Source: Zanthoxylum bungeanum (Eukaryota; Streptophyta; Magnoliopsida; Sapindales; Rutaceae). Taken from it: DNA of 64,000 bases. The position numbers were made by a program, and so were the translations under genes. Below, in pieces: positions 49,894 through 60,908 of this stretch. The stretch lies in contig SKCR01031842.1 in assembly GCA_019454045.1 (NCBI GenBank), positions 1 through 64,000 on the forward strand, read 5' to 3'. The first letter of the stretch is position 1, and every line of letters starts with the position of its first letter. Under the pieces are notes generated by a model. It worked only from the letters and a program-made list of their open reading frames with translations. It was not told where the DNA came from and made no database searches.

Positions 49894-51639
49894 CACCTCA
49901 AACCAGCTTATTACTAGTCCCTAGTAATTTAAGCGAAAAAACTTTAAAATGACAAATTCTTATCTAAATTAATAATTGTTTTCTTTCTTTCTAAATGATC
50001 AAATAGGTAAATTTTCCTGTATTTTTTATCATTCTTCCATACACATATAAAACAAGGTATTAATCTATTCGTTTTACTCACAATATTCACAGCTCTTGTT
50101 GAAAAGAAAGTAATATTTTCGTTCTAGAGTTATATCAAAATTCACACCTTTTTGGCAATGAAAATTTATTTATAAACACAAAAATAGTTTTTTTTTTTAA
50201 AATAATTATACATCTTCAATCCTTACAACAAGCTTTGGGTCAGTGACTCCCAAACCAGTTGGCTTTAGGGAACTAGGTGTTAAGACACCCCTACAGACCT
50301 AATTGCTCGGATCTCAGATGTTAAAAAGAAGAAATGTTTGATTTCCTTAAGCTTTCTCTTTAACCCATGCAACAAGCTTCAGAACTAGAAAATCTCGTCA
50401 ACATCAAAGTTGTAAATCTTTGAGTCATCTTTCATCTGGAACTAGAATCACTTCAATCCAATATCGGAGTAAAACTTTATGGCCAAAATATGATAATTGT
50501 GTAGGGCTGGAATTTCTGAATTTGTATACTGTTAGAACGCCCTTTTAAGTTTTTGGCCTCCAAAATCCAAATATCATGTCCATTTTTCTAGTTATGCATC
50601 CAAAGTATTATTTCACCTACATAAGAAATAAAAATCACAATAAAATATATAAACATAAATTTAATTATTATTATATAAATATGCTAAATTAAAGGAATTA
50701 ATAAAATTACAAGTGTAAAATGATTAATTTTTCTTTTAATATATGTGTACGTTTTAGTGTTCATCACACCTCAAACCAGCTTATTACTAGTCCCTACTAA
50801 TTTAAGCGAAAAAACTTTAAAATGACAAATTCTTATATAAATTAATAATTGTTTTCTTTCTTTCTAAATGATCAAATAGGTAAATTTTCCTGTATTTTTT
50901 ATCATTCTTCCATACACATATAAAACAAGGTATTAATCTATTCGTTTTACTCACAATATTCACAGCTCTTGTTGAAAAGAAAGTAATATTTTCGTTCTAG
51001 AGTTATATCAAAATTCACACATTTTTGGCAATGAAAATTTATTTATAAACACAAAAATAGTTTTTTTTAAAAAATAATTATACATCTTCAATCCTTGCAA
51101 CAAGCTTTGGGTCAGTGACTCCCAAACCAGTTGGCTTTAGGGAACTAGGTGTTAAGACACCCCTACAGACCTAATTGCTCGGATCTCAGATGTTAAAAAG
51201 AAGAAATGTTTGATTTCCTTAAGCTTTCTCTTTAACCCATGCAACAAGCTTCAAAACTAGAAAAGCTTGTCAACATCAAAGTTGTAAATCTTTGAGTCTT
51301 CTTTCATCTGGAACTAGAATCACTTCAATCCGATATCGGAGTAAAACTTTATGGCCAAAATATGATAATTGTGTAGGGCTGGAATTTCTGAATTTGTATA
51401 CTGTTAGAACGCCCTTTCAAGTTTTTGGCCTCCAAAATCCAAATATCATGTCCATTTTTCTAGTTATGCATCCAAAGTATTATTTCACCTACATAAGAAA
51501 TAAAAATCACAATAAAAATATATAAACATAAATTTAATTATTATTATATAAATATGCTAAATTAAGGGGATTAATGAAACTAAAAGTGTAAAATGATTAA
51601 TTTTTCTTTTAATATATGTGTACGTTTTAGTGTTCATCA
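49894..51639 (-). repeat. Two tandem copies of an 873-bp unit
   Basis: Units 49894-50766 and 50767-51639 have the same length and are nearly identical. Each joins about 480 bp of internal 3' sequence to about 390 bp of LTR. The LTR part is also present just before the first unit (from about 49500). Confidence 0.92.
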
Positions 51640-52284
51640 CCAGACCTGTTCTATTATTGCTTTATTAATATTGTAATAACTTATGGACATTTATTTTATT
51701 TACTATCTTTATAAAATAGTAAATTTATGTTTGCGCTTTGTGTGTTTCTTTAAATTTTTTTTTTTTTTTGTGAAATTGCATTATAAGATGTGGCGATACT
51801 TCCTTTAAGCATGAATATTATACTGGCATCAGTAATGGACCATTCCAAATCCAAATGGGTTTAAGGTCCGACCTTGCGAGATGTGTTGTGTGGTCTTAAA
51901 TCATTCCCAATGTCTCATACTATGTGGCAACTCCCTTATTCTCCGGTTATTCTCCATGCGGGGCTATCCCTACTCTCTACTCTCTACCCTTTACGAGCTA
52001 CGAGCCCAACAGTGTAGTGGTCGCCGACATAATAGGCATAGTAGTAAATCTTGTTTCGCTCCTACAATATTGTTTCATTTATAACATATTTCTGTTATAT
52101 TATTTTCCAAAAAAATTTTTAAAAAATGAAAAATATAAAATATGACATATATATGTTAAAAATATGTCGTAATTTTATAACACAAATCATTTTATCACAC
52201 AGAATTATAATAAATTTATGACATTTTCGAGACATTTTTTTCTGTCATAAAAATATCATAAATTAGTTTTTTTTTTAAGTAGCG
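51640..52284. other. Unassigned sequence ending in a CACTA-like terminus
   Basis: About 650 bp with a T15 run near 51755, no gene. The right end, read on the minus strand, is CGCTACTTAAAAAAAAAAC followed by GTCATAAA/TATGACA subterminal repeats, which resembles a CACTA DNA transposon end with one changed base. Copia sequence resumes directly at 52285. No second terminus was found. Confidence 0.35.
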
Positions 52285-52954
52285 TAATATTTTTATACGA
52301 TTCCATTGTGATGGAAAAGGTGAGTGGGAGGAATCTAATCTTATACGATTTAATTCATTAAATATTGATTATTACCGAATCATTTTCGATATTTTTTGGA
52401 TTACGCTCTAGCAACACCAATTCATCTTTTTGATTTAGGTTCCATTAATTTGTATAATTACATATACGATATGTATAAATAGAAATTCAAATATTGAAAC
52501 GTTCAAGGTTTGAATTTTTCTTTTGTATAATGGTTATACAATTGGAAGTACATGCACCTTGGAGGTACAAGTACAAATTTATCATTTATTCTATTTAATA
52601 GAATCTTGTATTATATTTAATAGAATATTTTTTCTACAATCCCGAGTAATAAAATGATTTTGTTACTTAGTGTGTGACATCAGATATTGACGATTATAGA
52701 AAAAAACTTAACTCATTAAAGTCAATTATGAGAATGATGAACTGTATATGAAACACATAATTAATTATATGAAAAGACCTTTAGACATCTTCTATATAAG
52801 TCCAATAGGATGTCAGAGCTGTTTGCGAAGTATTTGATACTCAATGGTTCTGATGTTTTCTTATTGAAGAAAATTATCCTATAACTTTTAGTAAGAGTGA
52901 TATTTGATATCGATTCCCGAACATAGCATATAACCATAGATCTAAAATTGTCCT
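52285..52954 (+). pseudogene. Copia internal fragment, left part
   Basis: Matches copia C around 36350-37010 (TACGATTCCAT, GTGGGAG and the AATAGAATATT stretch). Interrupted at 52954 by the Tat-like element and continued at 57487. Confidence 0.82.
52950..52954. other. TSD of the Tat-like element (left)
   Basis: GTCCT, repeated exactly at 57487-57491. Confidence 0.92.
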
Positions 52955-53601
52955 TGTATGGGTCAAGGGTAAAATCTTCTTTTCACCTTGGGCCCAATAT
53001 CATTCCAAACTCAAATGTCTAATAATATATGGCCCATGAGACAACTATTCTTATCTAAAGCCCAACTCATACAAATACCTAAATTCATGGGCCAAAGATG
53101 GACCAAGGAACTAAATACCTTTCAGGCCCACAAACTAATGAGAGGCCTACCAAACAACCTTTAGACTTACCAGCTACCAAACTTAAGAAACGTATTTTTT
53201 ATGATTAATAACCCCACATGATTGGCCGTTTTGGACACTAAAGGGTTAAACATTTACTATATTAATCAAACTCATATCTTGATAGCCTATAAAAGGGGAG
53301 CCACAATTCAGAATTGGAGGGAGGTTGGGAGCTCTCATAATTGAGCTTTCAAAAGAGATCATCCTCTAAACACCAGCTCACCGCCCTCATGGCACTCTAC
53401 GAAGGTCAAGATAACCCTGAACCTTGCTCTTCCAATATTTTTCGCTCGTCTTCACTACTGATTTAAGCATCGAATTACCTACGGCACCTACCACACTGGT
53501 GGGTAGGAACTCCCTGCTCACTTTACCTTTGTCTTGCAGGATCGCTAGTACCCCATTCCGACAAATTCTCGATTGTGGACCTGAGGTGAAAATTGCATCC
53601 A
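52955..53601 (+). repeat. Tat-like 5' LTR
   Basis: From TGTATGGGTC to TTGCATCCA. Contains a TATA box (TATAAAAGG, 53288-53296). Confidence 0.92.
53288..53296 (+). promoter_or_regulatory. TATA box of the Tat-like LTR
   Basis: TATAAAAGG, duplicated at 57172-57180 in the 3' LTR. Confidence 0.6.
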
Positions 53602-53605
53602 TAAT

Positions 53606-53623
53606 TTGGCGCTCGCCGTGGGG
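53606..53623 (+). other. Primer-binding site, Tat type
   Basis: TTGGCGCTCGCCGTGGGG, four bases after the LTR; close to the PBS of RIRE2/Grande-type elements. Confidence 0.8.
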
Positions 53624-53805
53624 CTTTAGCGATTTATAGCAAGTGAAGATCTCTCAGTCTACGATCCTTACAAATCATAGCTTCAAGCAACGAGCAGACA
53701 CTAGACCCTGTGGCCGCTCGGTTGGCCATTCTCCGATAACAGTTATGAGTTTTAGAGGAGGAAAACTCAGCCATGTGAAGCTCTAATATGAACCTCCAGA
53801 AGTAG

Positions 53806-54660
53806 TTGGAGCAATTTTCCTCTACCTCCAAACGACGCAAAGCTCCATATCACCCCAGCAGTCTTACCATTCGATTCGGCCTATTGAAGGCATTCAAAAA
53901 TATGGCAAGCGAAATTCTGCCATCAGACAACCATCCACCAAATCAAGATAGAATTCAACATATCTCCCCAATCGACCAAGCACGACAAGTTTCCTCCACC
54001 ATGCGCAAGGAAATGCAGGAGTTCAAAGATGCAATTCTCTCCAGCCTACATAGTGTCAGACTACCAGTGAGAAAAAGTCGAGTCTGCACGATCTCAGATA
54101 CTCCTTTTTTAGTATCCATCATTTCCATCGAATTACCACGAAAGTTTAGCCCACCAGATATGAAGCTGTATGACAGATCCATAGACCTAGACGACCATGT
54201 GGTCTATTACAAATACAAGATGATGTCGACTAATCTGGATCCTCATCAATGGGAAGTTAGAATGTATAGAGGATTTGGAGAAACATTGACAGGCCCAGCC
54301 CTCACTTGGTTCATCAATCTACCTTACAGGACTATTGGGTCATATCAAGAACTAGCTGATAAGTTTGTGGAGAAGTTTGTCAACTCTTGTAAACTTGAGA
54401 AAAACCACAGACGACCTCAACGCAATACAATAAATGAGAATCTCTACAAGGCTACGTCACATGTTTCAACAAAGAGGGAATATCCATTTCGGATCTCCAT
54501 CAGCCGACTATCATTGAAGCTTCATGAATGGGTTACTAGCAGATAGTGAACTTTATGAGAAGCTAACAAAATTCCGATGTTACACTATGGATTAGGTCAT
54601 GGCCCGAGCCCAAATCGAGGTCATATGGGAAGAGGACAAGAGGAGCAAGAAATAGGATGT
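53806..54660 (+). pseudogene. Gag remnant of the Tat-like element
   Basis: The first 246-codon frame (53806-54546) includes a Retrotrans_gag domain: KFSPPDMKLYDRSIDLDDHV, YRGFGETLTGPALTWFINL and YQELADKFVEKF. A frameshift near 54405 moves the chain to another frame (FQQRGNIHF, SFMNGLLADSELYEKLTKF), which has stops near 54430 and 54595. Capsid-type protein, no longer functional. No zinc knuckle was found. Confidence 0.8.
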
Positions 54661-55014
54661 TCCCATTAATCGCTATGAAGAGAAAATTTCAAACCCTTCC
54701 AAACAACGAACGGGTTCGAACACAAGGACCCATCAACCAACAGACAGTCGGACTTCGCAAGCTGGGAATCATCACCCTAAAAATAAGGATTATAAACGCA
54801 GGCCTTCAACCTACATGATACGACACCGGTCTTCAGTGAATTTATCTCATTCGACATCAAGACCAAGCGACGCTTAAATATGAAAATTTCTTATATATCA
54901 AAGACAAAAGACTATTAATATTAAGAAAATATTATTTTTACATATGGATCATCAAATGGCCCAATTGACATACTTCTCCCAGCCGATATGGGAATACCTC
55001 CGTAAATCTCCATC

Positions 55015-55255
55015 ATACCCAATCGACCAAGAAGCATTCTATAAGATTGTCATCTTCTCCAGATAACGAGGAAGAATTGTTACTACTCAAGATGACATGG
55101 ATGAATTATCATCTACTCCATACAACATGGATGGACTGTCATCTACTCCAGACTACATAGAAGGATTGTCATCTCTTCCAAACGACATGAAATGATGGTC
55201 ACTTTCTCCAGACGACATGAAAGGATATTCATTTTCTCCAGACTACATACCTCCT
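55015..55255. repeat. Array of about 30-36-bp repeats
   Basis: Units of the form TTGTCATCTACTCCAGAC-GACATGGA, about seven, imperfect. Confidence 0.75.
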
Positions 55256-55256
55256 G

Positions 55257-55690
55257 ACCTTCATCGCGTCGAGTAAAGTGAATAATCATGATGACTTTCA
55301 TCAGGTCTAATCGACCGAAGCCTCATGACCTTCATCGGGTTGGGTAAAGTGAAGAATCCAGAGGACCTCCATCAGGTCCAGTCGACCAAAGCCTCATGAC
55401 CTTCATCGGGTCGAGTAAAGTTAATAGTCCCAATGACCTCCATCAGTTTCAGTCGACCGAAGATTCCTGACCTTCATCGGGTCAGGTGGAGTGAAGACCC
55501 TCATAGACCTTCAACAAGTCCAGTCGACTGAAGACTCTCTCGAACCTTCATCAGGTCCAGTGGAGTGAGGACTATCATGCACCTTCATCAGGTCCAGTTG
55601 ACCGTAGTATTATGGACCTTCATCAGGTCTAGTAGAGTGGAGACTCCTTTAGGACCTTCATCAAGTCCAGCGGACTAGGGATAATCTGCA
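55257..55690. repeat. Array of about 71-bp repeats with half-units
   Basis: Six units built on ACCTTCATCAGGTCCAG and GTCGACC-type pieces; each unit holds two related half-repeats of about 36 bp. Confidence 0.82.
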
Positions 55691-55954
55691 AGGATAGAGT
55701 TATGATAATTTGGAAGATAATAGCCTCAAAGATCAAAAACTTCATTATTCCACATATGACATAAAGAATATGTGTAAGTTATAAGAGGACCTTCCCACGA
55801 CTCAGACATCATAATATGGTCTCAACTCTAGAGAGCCACCAACTGTCTTTACCGATATACTCTCCAGATGACAGGTAAAAGTAATTTTTTCCTTGCTGCT
55901 AATCATGATTTGTGGTTTCAAGTTCACAGAAAATGTCATATGACATACACAAAC

Positions 55955-56400
55955 ACATGGACCTTCATCTGGTCCGGATGACATTGAAGACTCCCCCGAC
56001 CCATAGCTGGTTTGGTCAACTGGAGATTATCTTGGCCTTCATCTGGTCCAGTCGACGGGAAAATTCCCAACATGACTTATATCGAGTCGAGTCAAGACCT
56101 AGACCTTCATCTGGTCCAAATGATATTGAAGACTCCCCCGACCCTTAGCTGGTTTGGTCGACTGTATCTGGTCCAGTTGACGGGAATATTCCCCACATGA
56201 CTGATGTCGAGTCGAGTCAAGACCTGGACCTTCATCTGATCCAGTTGACATTGAAGACTCCCTGACCCTTAGCTGGTTTGGTCGACTGGACATTATCCTG
56301 GCCTTCATCTGGTCAAGTCGACGAGAATATTCCCCACATGACTCATGTCGAGTCGAGTCAAGACCTGGACCTTCATTTGGTCTAGATGACATTGAAGACT
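55955..56400. repeat. Array of about 130-140-bp repeats
   Basis: Three to four units with ACCTTCATCTGGTCC, TAGCTGGTTTGGTCGACTG and ATGTCGAGTCGAGTCAAGAC. Short ORFs on both strands here come from the periodicity. Confidence 0.82.
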
Positions 56401-56745
56401 CCCCCGGTCCAAGCTACATCAACACCATGGTCGGGTCGACCGAGGATCATCCCTAACATTTATTTTTTTTCTTTAATTATGACATTTGACAAATCCAAGC
56501 AACATCAACACCTAGGTTGGGTCGACCGAGGATCATCCCAGGACCGAGGAACATCATCATCCAGAACTGGTCGGTTGAGGACCATCCCAGATATTTATTT
56601 TGCTCCATCAACATAGTTTGACCGTTGACAGGCCCAACCGACAACAACGTCTAAGATTGGTTTACTAAGGATCATCCCAAATATTTATTTAGCTCCATCA
56701 ACATGGTATGACCTTTGACAGGTCCAAACGACATCAACATCCAGG
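56400..56745. repeat. Repeats with GTCGACCGAGGATCATCCC
   Basis: About four units ending in ATTTATTT and CATCAACA segments, decaying toward the 3' LTR. Confidence 0.65.
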
Positions 56746-56838
56746 TACGCTTGCGTGCTTTATACATACCCCAAACAACATACTCATTGAATACTCTCCA
56801 AGCCAAGAACTCTTTGACTTACAGAGTATGGGACAAAT

Positions 56839-57486
56839 TGTACGGGCAAAATTTGGACCAATGGTAAAATCTTCTTTTTACCTCGGGCCCAATATCATTC
56901 CAAACCCAAATGTCTAACAGTATAAGGCCCATGAGACAACTATTCTTATCTTAAGCCCAACTCATACAAATAATCAAATTCTTGGGCCAAAGAACTAAAT
57001 ACCTTTCAGGCCCACACCCCAAGGAGAGGCCTACAAAACAACCTTTAGACTTACCAGCTACCAAACTAATGAAACGTCTTTATTATGATTAATAACCCCA
57101 CGTGATTGGCCGTTTTGGACATTAAAGGGTTAAACATTTACTGTAATAATCAAACTCATATCTTGATAGCCTATAAAAGGGGCCACAATTCAGAATTGGA
57201 GGGAGATTGAGAGCTCTTATACCTGAGCTCTCAAAAGAGATCATCCTCTAAACACCGGCTTACCGCCCTCACGAAAAACTACGGAGGTCAAGGTAACCCT
57301 GAACCTTACTCTTCCATTACTTTTCGCTCATCTTCATTACTGACTTGAGCGTCGAAGTGCTTACGGAACCCACCACACCGGTGGGTAGGAACTCCCCGCT
57401 CACTCTACCTTTGTCTTGCAGGATCGCTAGTGCCCCATTCCTATGAATTCTCGTTTGTGGACCTCGGGCGAAAACCAGTGTCCACA
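56839..57486 (+). repeat. Tat-like 3' LTR
   Basis: From TGTACGGGC to GTGTCCACA, followed by the repeated GTCCT. Several mismatches and small indels against the 5' LTR. Confidence 0.92.
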
Positions 57487-57629
57487 GTCCTTAGCTTACT
57501 ATAATAAATTTTGAACTTGATTGAGTTTTTGTTATGAATTGTTCATAATAGGTGTAAATGGTTTGCGTAGCAGAAGCAAAGTAAGCAGATTGAAAGTTTG
57601 ACATTTATAGTTTGACAATGAGAAAGGTT
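57487..57629 (+). pseudogene. Copia internal fragment, right part
   Basis: Continues the copia C-like sequence (compare about 37005-37150). It ends at 57629 where the LOG-carrying element is inserted. Confidence 0.82.
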
Positions 57630-58913
57630 TGACCGGCGTAAACACACACGTATAACGCAAGCATCGTACAAGTAGTATAAAAATATCGATCCCACGAGGA
57701 CTTAATTCCTACTGTTGTTATTAATTGTTGAATCTATTTATTTACAAATATCTAATTAAGGGTGAAGAGAATGATTGTTTGAATGGTTGAATGTGGTTTT
57801 GCAAAATAAATAAATAAATAAAAAGACAAAAGAAAATACTAAGGAAAATAACAAAAGACACAAAGATCTAGGGTTGTGAATCATTCTAATATCTTTTAAA
57901 AGATGAAGTGATTATTTTATGTTTGTGTAATAAATCAGTTACTAACCCGGAACACTAAATTATGCAAAAGCCTCTGTCGATGGTCAGACGCAAATACCCA
58001 GTTTAACCCAATTGAACCATATGTCTATGTCAACCAAATTATCTGGATTCATTAAGTTTAAGTTTTAATTATGGCTACCCCCGCCTGACAGGTATATGTC
58101 TATCCTGTAAGGAAACCTATTAAAGGGTTATATATCCTCAAGGAAGATCGCGGGCTATTAAGTCTAAGGCTGAAACCTAAAATCCATATGTCTAGTTCAT
58201 TTTAGATTTACCAGATCAATCTTATTGGTGATCAGACAACAAGAAGCAATAAGCTTAAGACTTAATAAGTAAACCTTTAAATTACCCAAACTATAAAATA
58301 ACCCCTTATAAACCGGTGATATTAGAATTCATCACAACCCCAAATTACTTTTACTACTACTAATTTAGATATCTCCCATAAAATAATATATACACTTGTG
58401 ATAATATTACCAACCGACCAATCTGACGGTATCCTGATTAAGTCAAATTAAGTCCAACCAGCCATTAAGGCGGTAATATTTGTCCATAAACCAGCCATAA
58501 AGGCGGAACCAAAATTAAATTACCAACCGACCAATCTGGCGGTATCCTTAATTAGTCAGGTTTAAACAAGATTAAAATTAAATTATCAACCGACCAATAT
58601 AGCGGTATCATTTTTAAGTCAATATTTTAAATAGTGAATATATTATTTTTAAGGGAGATTAATCTAAATAGTAACAGTAAAAGAATTACCTTTCACCCTA
58701 GCTGGGGAAGTTACCTTCTCATGGTGAATAGTAAAAACTGTAAAAAGTAAAAAGTAAAAATTAAATTACTATTATTACAAAAAGTAATTAAAATTATTTA
58801 CAAAACTAAAAAATTAAAAAAACTAAAAACTAAAAGAATCTAGAGAGAGAAACTCTCTCTTTACATAGAATAGAAGAGAGAGAGTGGTGCAACTAAAACT
58901 GAAATTTGAAGCT

Positions 58914-58923
58914 CTATTTATAA
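58914..58923 (-). promoter_or_regulatory. LTR TATA box of the LOG element
   Basis: Minus-strand TTATAAATAG. Transcription would start near 58890, making U3 about 0.7 kb and R-U5 about 1.25 kb. Confidence 0.55.
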
Positions 58924-59043
58924 GCCCTGGTAGGCTTCCAACGTCACGACTCCAAGGCCTTTTGGCATCGCTACGCCAGCTTCTGTCGATGTTGCACGCT
59001 CTGGTTCGTCGGTTTGCAGATTCTAGATAAGCTGATAAGGTGA

Positions 59044-59338
59044 CACGTGGCAGAGTGGTTGGGCTTCAATTATTGTGACACGTGGCGGCTTCTGATTGGT
59101 CGATGAGATTCTTATCCGCCACGTGTCAGATAAGGATTAGATACTCAATGATTGATGCTGATGTGGCGCTGACGTGGCGGTGACGTGGAGTGACACGTGG
59201 CACACGTGGCGATGGCAACTGTCGGCACCGTAGGATGCTGACACGTGGCACAACGCATGTTAGCAATCGGCTGTGATGGTGACACTTGGCACGGCGCACG
59301 TTAGCAAAGTCAAACTTTTCTTAGATTCTGACACGTGG
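59044..59338 (-). promoter_or_regulatory. G-box/ABRE-like cluster in U3
   Basis: Seven CACGTG cores at 59044, 59079, 59120, 59194, 59203, 59242 and 59332, most as ACACGTGGC, plus two GACGTGG at 59171 and 59182 and a decayed CACTTGG at 59283. They lie about 120-420 bp upstream of the TATA box. CACGTG is bound by plant bZIP and bHLH factors (light, ABA). Confidence 0.75.
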
Positions 59339-59598
59339 ACCAGGCGCACATTAGCACTGTTCGGCGCACGTTAGGCGTCGGGACGCTGAAGGTCTTGGCG
59401 TCGCGACGCGGGAATTTACCAAAATGCTATTTTCGTCCAATTTTCACTGTTTTGGCCCAAATCACCTCCAGAATGTCCTGAAACTTTATTTATCTACAAA
59501 ATAACACAAAACACATCAAAATATTCACAAAACTCAAGAAACTATACAAAATATTAGGTTAAATGAGTGGGAAATAGTGATAGATTTACCACTCATCA

Positions 59599-59611
59599 CA
59601 CCCCTAAACCT
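59599..59611 (-). other. Polypurine tract of the LOG element
   Basis: Minus-strand GGTTTAGGGGTG, preceded by CTCGAGGACTAGCAAAA, directly before the LTR start TGATGAG. Confidence 0.75.
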
Positions 59612-60908
59612 AACATTTTGCTAGTCCTCGAGCAAAATATAAAATAACATAAATAAATTAACTAAGCCACTTTCGTAGGGATCACGGTTGCATTTAACGT
59701 ATGTAACAAGCCTTTAAACCCCTAGGTGTCCCTAGTGGACGAGTTGTAGTCTCGTGAGGGTTTACAGCAATGATACCCACAAATATTTTACAAAAGTAAA
59801 AATGTAGTAAAACTAATGCACACAAAAGCAAAAAGACAAGCGAAAAGAGAATAAAGATGTTAGTGACTAATCGGGTGAAACTTCTACTCCAAGTTACTAG
59901 TTGTTTTGTTTTATTCTAAATTACTGAATAAGTAAATTCTCCGATTATTTTTACCATTCTTCATATACATAGCCAACAAAATATTAAACAACTTATTTTT
60001 GCCCACAACAGTCATAAGTGCAGTTGATAAGAGAGTAATATTTTTGTCCTAAAGTTCTATCAGATTTCACACCTTCTTGGAGCAATGGAATAATTTTTCT
60101 CATTTTTCTGATTTTTTTCTTTGATTTTTCTCTATTTTTTTTTTATATACAATACTTTCCGTCTATGTAGCGAGTGTTGGGTCGGTGACTCCCAAACCAG
60201 TTGGCTTTAGGGCACCAGGTGTTAAGACACCCCTACGGACTTAATTACTCAGACTTCAGATATATATATTTTTGCAGCATCTCGATCCATGTAACGAGCT
60301 TTGGGCCAGTGACTCCCAAACCAGTTGGCTTTAGGGCACTAGGTGTTAAAACACCCTTACAGACTTAATAACTCGGATCTCAGACGTTTTTTTTTTTTTT
60401 TTTTACTCCATTGCATTTTGAGATGTTTCCTCCAATTAAACTAGAGCACTGAATATTACAAACTTTTCAATTTTAGCTCATGTCCGTATGTTACTATATA
60501 TGTTGATAATATCTGTCAACTGAGCATATGAAGATCCATTTTAGTCCGTTTTAAGGAGAATTCACAAATTAAATAATTCAAAATGAAATAAACAAAAATT
60601 AACTTGTTTCGAAATATGTTTGAGATACGTCTCAGGAGTGGAAACTCCTTACTCAGCTATCTCTTACCAATTTCACCTTTTTAGTCAAATAAAAATGCAA
60701 AATATTTTTGTAATTTTGAAAATTTTCCAATTTTTTTTTTCCGAAAATTTTTGGACTAAAAATAAAAAATAACACACAAACTAAAATAAGGTACTGATCA
60801 ACTAATTCCTTCCCCCAAACCTAAATGAGACATTGTCCCCATGTCTTAAACAGTAAAATGAGAGTTAAGAAGGTCGTACCTGGTTAGCTGAAAGTCTTAC
60901 ACGAAAAG
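59612..60908 (-). other. 3' untranslated internal region of the LOG element
   Basis: About 1.3 kb without a gene. It contains two copies of GTGACTCCCAAACCAGTTGG (about 60185 and 60309), a T18 run (60387-60404), and on the minus strand GGGGACAATGTC...GTTTGGGGGAAGG (60812-60843). The latter is a second PPT-like signature usual upstream of the 3' LTR in Athila/Tat-type elements. A direct repeat of sequence found upstream of LOG lies at 60629-60666. Confidence 0.6.

Larger units (their letters stand above)
48600..51639 (-). mobile_element. Rearranged Ty3/gypsy LTR derivative with tandem 873-bp unit
   Basis: The block starts TGATGCTTGCC and ends GTTCATCA. On the minus strand it reads as an LTR starting TGATGAACACTAAAA and ending GCAAGCATCA (1294 bp at 48600-49893), preceded by a PPT-like GGTTTGAGGTG. 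The PPT/LTR junction occurs three times, ending at 49893, 50766 and 51639. I see no PBS, gag or pol. The 5-bp flanks (CTATG, CCAGA) do not match, so the insertion is not a simple one. The internal tail shares a CCCAAACCAGTTGGC motif with the LOG-carrying element, indicating a related family. Confidence 0.75.
52955..57486 (+). mobile_element. Non-autonomous Tat-like Ty3/gypsy element
   Basis: The 4.5-kb element has LTRs of 647 and 648 bp, TG...CA ends, a perfect 5-bp TSD and a PBS of the TTTGGCGC..CGTGGGG type used by Tat-lineage elements. It has a gag remnant but no protease, RT or integrase. The rest of the interior is short tandem arrays. It would depend on proteins from an autonomous relative. 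Confidence 0.92.
57630..59598 (-). repeat. 3' LTR of the LOG element (about 1.97 kb)
   Basis: Plus-strand ends are TGACCGGCG (TGATCGGCG in the other copy) and CTCATCA, so TGAT...ATCA. It contains repeats with AACCGACCAAT and CAGCCATAAAGGCGG (58410-58610), a TATA box and a G-box cluster. Confidence 0.88.

Noticed and set aside
48600..51639. Simple solo LTR
   Set aside because: The PPT/LTR junction occurs three times and the flanks do not form a TSD, so it is a rearranged element.
51881..52145. 67- and 73-codon ORFs
   Set aside because: Overlapping frames in unassigned sequence with no recognisable motif.
55802..56616. Short ORFs on both strands in the tandem arrays
   Set aside because: Periodic translations of the repeats with no known domain.
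55015..56750. Possible CRISPR-like arrays
   Set aside because: Repeats are contiguous and imperfect, without unique spacers of constant length; this is a plant retroelement satellite region.
57630..60800. Alternative 3' LTR extent ending at TGATCAGTACC (60800)
   Set aside because: A PPT-like GTTTGGGGGAAGG lies there too, but 59598 has matching TGAT/ATCA ends and a directly adjacent PPT. The longer version remains possible until the full 5' LTR is seen.
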